A DNA stretch of 64,000 nt from CAZJYI01 sp964550025. Lineage in GTDB: Bacteria; Verrucomicrobiota; Kiritimatiellia; UBA8416; CAYOBW01. The notes beneath the pieces were generated by a model. That model was not told where the DNA came from. It made no database searches and saw only the letters and a program-made list of their open reading frames with translations. The translations under genes and the position numbers were made by a program. This document shows, piece after piece, positions 60,348-64,000 of the stretch (the first letter of the stretch is position 1; each line of letters begins with the position of its first letter). The stretch is taken from contig CAZJYI010000006.1 in the NCBI GenBank assembly GCA_964550025.1, positions 74,668 through 138,667 of the forward strand, given 5' to 3'.

Positions 60348-61793
60348 CTACTTCTTCTTGCGCCAGTCCGGATTCTGAACGGGGATCCGCTTGGTTGTCC
60401 GCGCCAGGTGCGTCACTAGTTTCTTGTCCAGCTCCCTGACCTTCTCCGGCATGCTCGTGGAGAGCTCCTTTGATTCGCCGAGGTCGTCCTTCAGGTTGAA
60501 GAGTGCGGTCTGCCCTTCGTACCACTTGATCAGTTTCCAATCGCCGTCTCGGATGATGCTGTAGGGGCCTGGGGCGTGACGGTAGTGGGGGAAGTGCCAG
60601 TAGAGCGTGTCCCGTTCGAAGTTGCCTTTGCCGGTCAGAAGCGGTCGGAGGTCCTTGCCGTCGAGCTCGGTGTTCGCGGGAGGGGCGGTGCCGGTTGCGG
60701 CGGCAATGGTGGGGAAGATGTCCATGCTGATGACCGGTTCGTCGACGGTCACACCTTTGCGTGCGACGCCGGGCCACTTGACGATGAAGGGCACGCGGAT
60801 TCCCCCTTCATACGGGTGGCCCTTTCCCGAGCGCAGCGGCGCATTGTGGGTCGGGCCCAGGAGCCCGCCGTTGTCCGAGGTGAAGATGATGATGGTCTTG
60901 TTTGCAAGCTTGAGCTCGTCCAACGTGTTCATGATCTGGCCGACGGCATCGTCGACGCTCTCCACCATGGCGGCATACTTGGCGTTCTTCTGGTTGGTCT
61001 TGGGCTTCTTCTCGTACTTGGCCGTGACGTCCTTCTTGGCCTGGATGGGGGTATGCACGGCGTAATTGGCGAGCATGAGGAAGAACGGGGCGTCTTTGTG
61101 TTTGCGGATGAAACCGTCTGCCTCGTCGGCCTCGCGGTCTGTGAGGTACTCGCCCGGCTTGCGTCCCGGCAGGTTGAAGATGCCTTTGCGCAGGCTCTCG
61201 TGCCGTCCCTTGGGTTGGTTGTACGGATCGAAGTAGCTGGGCGGCTGCCCGTAGTCGCACCCGCCGAAGTTGAAGTCGTAGCCCTGTTCGGTCGGATACC
61301 AGGGATCCGTGCCGAGGTGCCATTTGCCGATGTAGCAGCTCTTGTAGCCCGAGGGTTTCAGCAGTTCGGCGATGGTGACCTCTCTGCTCTCCATCCACAG
61401 CGCGTTGGGCGGCACGAGGATCTTGCGCTTGCGGCCCCATTCCGTCTGCGGGCGCCAGCAGGGGTTCTTTCTGTCGGCCGGGATCTTGCCGCCCTGGAAG
61501 CGGGAGCGGATCCAGTCGGTCACGCCGGTGCGGTGCGGGTAGCGGCCGGTCTGGACGGCTGCGCGCGTGGGTGAGCAGACGGCGCATGCGGCGTAGCCGT
61601 TGCTGAAACGCACGCCGGAGGCGGCCAGGCGGTCTATGTTGGGCGTCTCGTAGTACTTGGATCCCTGGCAACCCAGGTCCGTCCACCCGAGGTCGTCCAC
61701 CAGCACCACGACCACGTTTGGCTCGTCCGCGGTATGCGGCGAGCACATGCCCAGCCATGTCGCGACCAATGTCAATACGGCAAGTCGGTTCAT
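60348..61793 (-). CDS. Exported sulfatase (Cys-type)
   Basis: 481 residues from ATG 61793, with a weak AAAGG stretch upstream; an upstream in-frame start would overlap the RHH antitoxin gene. Signal peptide LAVLTLVATWLGMCS; metal site LVDDLGWTDLG (D33, D34); formylglycine motif C73-S-P-T-R77 followed by AAVQTGRYP; GKWHLG and FTSDNGGLLGP. It should hydrolyse sulfate esters of a glycan. It is 19 bp downstream of the antitoxin-like gene and convergent with GH95. Confidence 0.92.
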   Translation of the reverse strand: MNRLAVLTLVATWLGMCSPHTADEPNVVVVLVDDLGWTDLGCQGSKYYETPNIDRLAASGVRFSNGYAACAVCSPTRAAVQTGRYPHRTGVTDWIRSRFQGGKIPADRKNPCWRPQTEWGRKRKILVPPNALWMESREVTIAELLKPSGYKSCYIGKWHLGTDPWYPTEQGYDFNFGGCDYGQPPSYFDPYNQPKGRHESLRKGIFNLPGRKPGEYLTDREADEADGFIRKHKDAPFFLMLANYAVHTPIQAKKDVTAKYEKKPKTNQKNAKYAAMVESVDDAVGQIMNTLDELKLANKTIIIFTSDNGGLLGPTHNAPLRSGKGHPYEGGIRVPFIVKWPGVARKGVTVDEPVISMDIFPTIAAATGTAPPANTELDGKDLRPLLTGKGNFERDTLYWHFPHYRHAPGPYSIIRDGDWKLIKWYEGQTALFNLKDDLGESKELSTSMPEKVRELDKKLVTHLARTTKRIPVQNPDWRKKK

Positions 61794-61812
61794 TTTTCTG
61801 CCTTTCAAGATG

Positions 61813-62040
61813 TCAGCGCTCATGCACTTCCTCGCGTGACAGCGGGCGTCCTCCAAGTGACAGGTCTTCCTTCAAGACCAGCAGCGCGCCTCTGCGATTC
61901 TGCTCGTACAGATCTCTCGCCTCGAGCTCCCGGGCGATAAGCGCCCGCACCCATGCCGAGACGGACGTATGCTCGTCAACCGCGACACGTCGCACCCGGG
62001 CCAGAACCGTGTCATCCAGTTCTAGAATCACGTTTTGCAT
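61813..62040 (-). CDS. Ribbon-helix-helix antitoxin-like protein
   Basis: 75 residues from ATG 62040. NVILELDDTVLARVRRVAVDEHTSVSAWVRALIARELEARD shows the strand-helix-helix pattern of CopG/RHH DNA-binding antitoxins. No toxin gene follows; the next gene on the strand is the sulfatase, so this looks like an orphan or a local regulator. No Shine-Dalgarno site is visible, and the candidate -10 lies 6 bp upstream. Confidence 0.8.
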   Translation of the reverse strand: MQNVILELDDTVLARVRRVAVDEHTSVSAWVRALIARELEARDLYEQNRRGALLVLKEDLSLGGRPLSREEVHER

Positions 62041-62046
62041 GCGGTG

Positions 62047-62075
62047 AGTATCGCGGCAGATATAGCGACTGTCCA
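62047..62075 (-). promoter_or_regulatory. Candidate promoter of the RHH gene
   Basis: On the minus strand TGGACA (62075-62070), a 17-bp spacer and GATACT (62052-62047) are followed by only 6 bp before the ATG, predicting a leaderless mRNA. Confidence 0.45.
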
Positions 62076-62375
62076 GCACGTCTTCTGTGCTGGTCGGGTG
62101 TTAGGGGCTGCCTGAGGGTAACGAGATGGTTCGGAATCCCGCGCAATGGCGGGAAGATCGGAGCCTCCCGGAACCCCTCCCGTTCTGTGAATTGTGTGCA
62201 TTTTCTTGTGGCCAATCGTCACGCGAAGAGTGGGTGGAACCTACAGCCGTTCCGCTGCGCTACGCGTTTGAGGCTCACGCCCACAATGGGCGAATCAGTG
62301 CCACTGACTTAGAAGCAGAGTTGCCGTTACCTGAAGCCCGTGCTATGCTTGATGGCACAAGATAGGAGATGACTG
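62076..62375. other. Intergenic stretch without a supported gene
   Basis: It contains TTGTGGCCAATCG (62206-62218), shared with the region beside repeat copy B, and a GCTGCGCTACGCG echo of the same repeat family. A 79-codon frame here shows no protein motif. An AGGAG site at its end serves the PIN gene at 62376. Confidence 0.45.
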
Positions 62376-62861
62376 ATGTTACCGCGGGTCTACATCGAGA
62401 CAACCATACCGAGTTTCTACCACGAAATGCGGGAGCAGCCGGATATGGTGGCACGGCGGGACTGGACACGCGACTGGTGGGACGGTCATCGCGCCCGCTA
62501 CGAGGTCGCAACGAGTATTCCCGTGATCGAGGAGCTCGAGGCAGGAGATCACCCCAAGAAACAGGAGTGCCTATGCCTGATCGGGACTATTCCCATTCTG
62601 CCCATTCCCGATCCTATTGGCGAAATCGTTGATGCCTACATCCAGCATCGCCTCATGCCCAACGATCCGAAAGGCGATGCCCTGCACCTCGCCTTGGCTT
62701 CATTTCATCGCTGTCGCTTTCTTCTCACTTGGAACTGTGCCCATCTGGCCAATGCCAACAAGCAGGAGCATATACGCCACGTCAACGCGCTCCTAGGGCT
62801 GCACGTGCCGATTCTGACCACGCCCCTCGAACTGATTGATGAACCGGAGGACGACAGATGA
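62376..62861 (+). CDS. PIN-domain protein (VapC-like toxin)
   Basis: 161 residues with AGGAG upstream. VYIETTIPSFY (Glu at the usual first Asp), E in VIEELEAGDHPKK, D in KGDALHLALAS and N in LLTWNCAHLANA form the acidic site of this PIN branch. An RNase toxin role is likely by family. Its TGA overlaps the start of the next small gene, which is the probable partner. No RHH or AbrB antitoxin precedes it directly. Confidence 0.8.
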   Translation: MLPRVYIETTIPSFYHEMREQPDMVARRDWTRDWWDGHRARYEVATSIPVIEELEAGDHPKKQECLCLIGTIPILPIPDPIGEIVDAYIQHRLMPNDPKGDALHLALASFHRCRFLLTWNCAHLANANKQEHIRHVNALLGLHVPILTTPLELIDEPEDDR

Positions 62862-63040
62862 AGAGGGATCCAGCGTTAGAAGCAATCCGGAAGGTCCGGC
62901 ACGATATATCCGCGAAGTATGGACACGATACACGAGCTATCATTACGCACTACCGCTCGCTGGAAACGAAGTACGCTCACCGTATGGTGAGGGAATCGAG
63001 AGCGGCATGGAGCGAAATCAGTGTGCGAGCGCTTTCATAA
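62858..63040 (+). CDS. Small partner protein of the PIN gene, 60 residues
   Basis: The ATG overlaps the PIN stop (ATGA). MKRDPALEAIRKVRHDISAKYG with HDTRAIITHYRSLE is a short helical pattern repeatedly found after this PIN branch in other bacteria. It is probably the antitoxin of the module. The C-terminus (ESRAAWSEISVRALS) diverges. Confidence 0.7.
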   Translation: MKRDPALEAIRKVRHDISAKYGHDTRAIITHYRSLETKYAHRMVRESRAAWSEISVRALS

Positions 63041-63186
63041 TGTTGACGGGGAGAACGTGTTCGAGGCCATGCTCGCCCTGTGTGCGAAAGGCATCGCCGC
63101 CAGCAGACCGATACTATTGCAGTAGGAAGAGCGCACAATATTCCGTTCCAGGGGATTGACCGGGCGTTGCGCTGGACGCAATCCAT

Positions 63187-63687
63187 GTGTCCATGTGCTG
63201 CCTCTGCGAGGAGGAATCAAGGAAGTTGTTTCCGGAGTGGCAAAGCAAGAGTCTGGCGGCGATCATTGCCGAACGCGTTCGGAAGTGGTGGACATCCCTC
63301 GACACACCCGACCCCTGGTCAGCGGATCTGGATGCCGCTGCGCGTGCAGCGACCGCCATACCCATCTGTCACCACTGCACGACGCCGTGCGAGCTTCCGG
63401 TGTGGTTCTGCCCGGCGTGTGGCGCGGTGGTTGGCCCGTACAACAACATCATGCCCTATATCTACATCTTCTCCATCGGCGAAGCGCTTCGTTCCGGGGT
63501 TGGGCCGGAGGCCCATTTTACCCCGTTCCGGACCGTGGCATACGTCTGCCTCGGTTTGGCGGAATACCAGCTCTTCGCCCCCCTGTACTTCGTCCGTCTC
63601 TACCGCAATCACCGCCGATTGGAGGAGGAGCAAGCCGAGAGCCCCGGCAGTATCACTGAGCCTGTACCAGGACCGGGGGAACGATGA
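63187..63687 (+). CDS. Hypothetical zinc-ribbon membrane protein
   Basis: 166 residues from a GTG at 63187; the ATG at 63193 is equally good. Paired cysteines CHHCTTPCE and CPACGAVVGP form a zinc ribbon, preceded by CCLCEEE. One or two hydrophobic stretches follow (NNIMPYIYIFSIG, VAYVCLGLAEYQLFAPLYFV). Its TGA overlaps the start of a 28-residue peptide. No family is recognised. Confidence 0.6.
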   Translation: MSMCCLCEEESRKLFPEWQSKSLAAIIAERVRKWWTSLDTPDPWSADLDAAARAATAIPICHHCTTPCELPVWFCPACGAVVGPYNNIMPYIYIFSIGEALRSGVGPEAHFTPFRTVAYVCLGLAEYQLFAPLYFVRLYRNHRRLEEEQAESPGSITEPVPGPGER

Positions 63688-63770
63688 CGCTGTGTGGGCT
63701 CATCGTGAACGCCGCGGCGCTCGTGCTCTTCATGGGCATGGTAGTCCCGTCAGCAGGAGTACCAGGCTGA
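63684..63770 (+). CDS. Possible 28-residue single-span peptide
   Basis: ATG overlaps the preceding stop (ATGA). The peptide is almost entirely hydrophobic (CGLIVNAAALVLFMGMVV), a single membrane span. Tight coupling argues for expression, but there is no homologue to support it. Confidence 0.35.
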   Translation: MTLCGLIVNAAALVLFMGMVVPSAGVPG

Positions 63771-63824
63771 GATGGCGGAAGACGTTCCGCATGACAGCCT
63801 TACCGGCACGGTCTCCTTGCCCGG

Positions 63825-64000
63825 CTACTTCAGCAGCTTGATCATGGCTTCGCCGAACGCCGTTCCGGCCTGGGAGAAGAACCACGGGCTGCCGTAGTAG
63901 TGGTAGCCGCGGTCGTCGCCGAACTGCCGCCACTTGTTGACATCCTTGCTCCAGCCTCCGGGGCCGGTGTAGATGGCGTGCGCATCCATGTCCCAGAAGC
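63825..64000 (-). CDS. C-terminal end of an unidentified protein (runs off window)
   Basis: 58 codons plus stop are visible on the minus strand. The end reads WDMDAHAIYTGPGGWSKDVNKW, then GYHYYGSPWFFSQAGTAFGEAMIKLLK. It is clearly coding (Gly/aromatic-rich, ordered), like the end of a large exported PVC protein, but the family cannot be named from this fragment. Confidence 0.7.
   Translation of the reverse strand, partial: FWDMDAHAIYTGPGGWSKDVNKWRQFGDDRGYHYYGSPWFFSQAGTAFGEAMIKLLK

Noticed and set aside
20537..61793. A SusC/SusD-type polysaccharide utilisation locus
   Set aside because: Glycan hydrolases and sulfatases are present, but no SusC/SusD-like genes or paired regulators were found.
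62126..62365. Antitoxin gene before the PIN gene at 62376
   Set aside because: The frame has no antitoxin motif and overlaps remnants of an interspersed repeat.
1..64000. tRNA or rRNA genes
   Set aside because: No T-arm GTTCGANNC context with a matching acceptor stem and no rRNA-like sequence was seen by eye; a covariance scan would be needed to exclude them fully.

Overview
The window is a GC-rich bacterial chromosome segment whose gene content fits the PVC group (Planctomycetota, Verrucomicrobiota, Kiritimatiellota or Lentisphaerota; I cannot say which). The signs are three sulfatases, three DUF1080 (3-keto-glycoside hydrolase) proteins, five Gfo/Idh/MocA oxidoreductases of which three have twin-arginine leaders, two large proteins resembling the alpha subunit of hydrazine synthase with c-type heme sites, PQQ-propeller and HEAT-repeat exported proteins, and a lot of short interspersed repeats. 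No rRNA, tRNA, CRISPR array, transposase or SusC/SusD pair was seen.

Layout. 1-5.1 kb (minus): the start of a TolC-like outer-membrane protein, an array of 21 heptamers, a double-FHA membrane protein, a DUF4019 lipoprotein and a membrane protein with an internally duplicated domain. 5.5-13.7 kb: two hydrazine-synthase-alpha-like multiheme proteins, a DUF2283 protein, an atypical sulfatase and hairpin repeats that start with GTAG. 13.7-22.8 kb (minus): a phosphoesterase-LamG fusion, a large PQQ-propeller protein and a GH32 fructan hydrolase. 23-30.7 kb: a membrane protein, a sulfatase/acylphosphatase pair, a stand-alone receiver protein, an alpha/beta esterase, DUF1080, EF-hand and PQQ proteins. 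30.7-36.9 kb: a HEAT protein, a divergent Gfo/Idh plus DUF1080 pair and a triple-repeat secreted protein. 37.2-40.7 kb (plus): a complete ribose-type ABC transporter. 40.7-45.4 kb: a VapBC pair, a Gfo/Idh enzyme and a GH95 fucosidase with an inserted F5/8-type domain. 45.6-52 kb (minus): a flavoprotein overlapping a Gfo/Idh gene, then DUF1080 with two Tat-exported Gfo/Idh proteins. 52.4-54.2 kb: a GH13 sugar phosphorylase. 54.2-57.4 kb: a toxin-antitoxin island carrying two copies of a 153-bp direct repeat. 57.5-64 kb: a small lipoprotein, a second GH95, a third sulfatase, more antitoxin/PIN genes, and a partial gene at the right edge.

How the genes fit together. The exported sulfatases, GH95, GH32 and esterase would strip sulfate, fucose, fructose and acyl groups from extracellular glycans. 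The Tat-exported Gfo/Idh enzymes with DUF1080 proteins look like an oxidise-then-eliminate route (3-keto-glycoside cleavage). The ABC transporter would bring in released monosaccharides, and the GH13 phosphorylase would use a glucoside and phosphate inside the cell. Function beyond family level is inference.

The most unusual signals are the repeat families: a heptamer array that supplies the start codon of a gene, GTAG-headed hairpins in inverted pairs like REP/REPIN elements, a 104-bp palindromic element in three copies, and the 153-bp repeat around toxin-antitoxin genes. Also unusual are several antitoxin or toxin genes whose promoter -10 boxes lie so close to the start codon that leaderless mRNAs are predicted.
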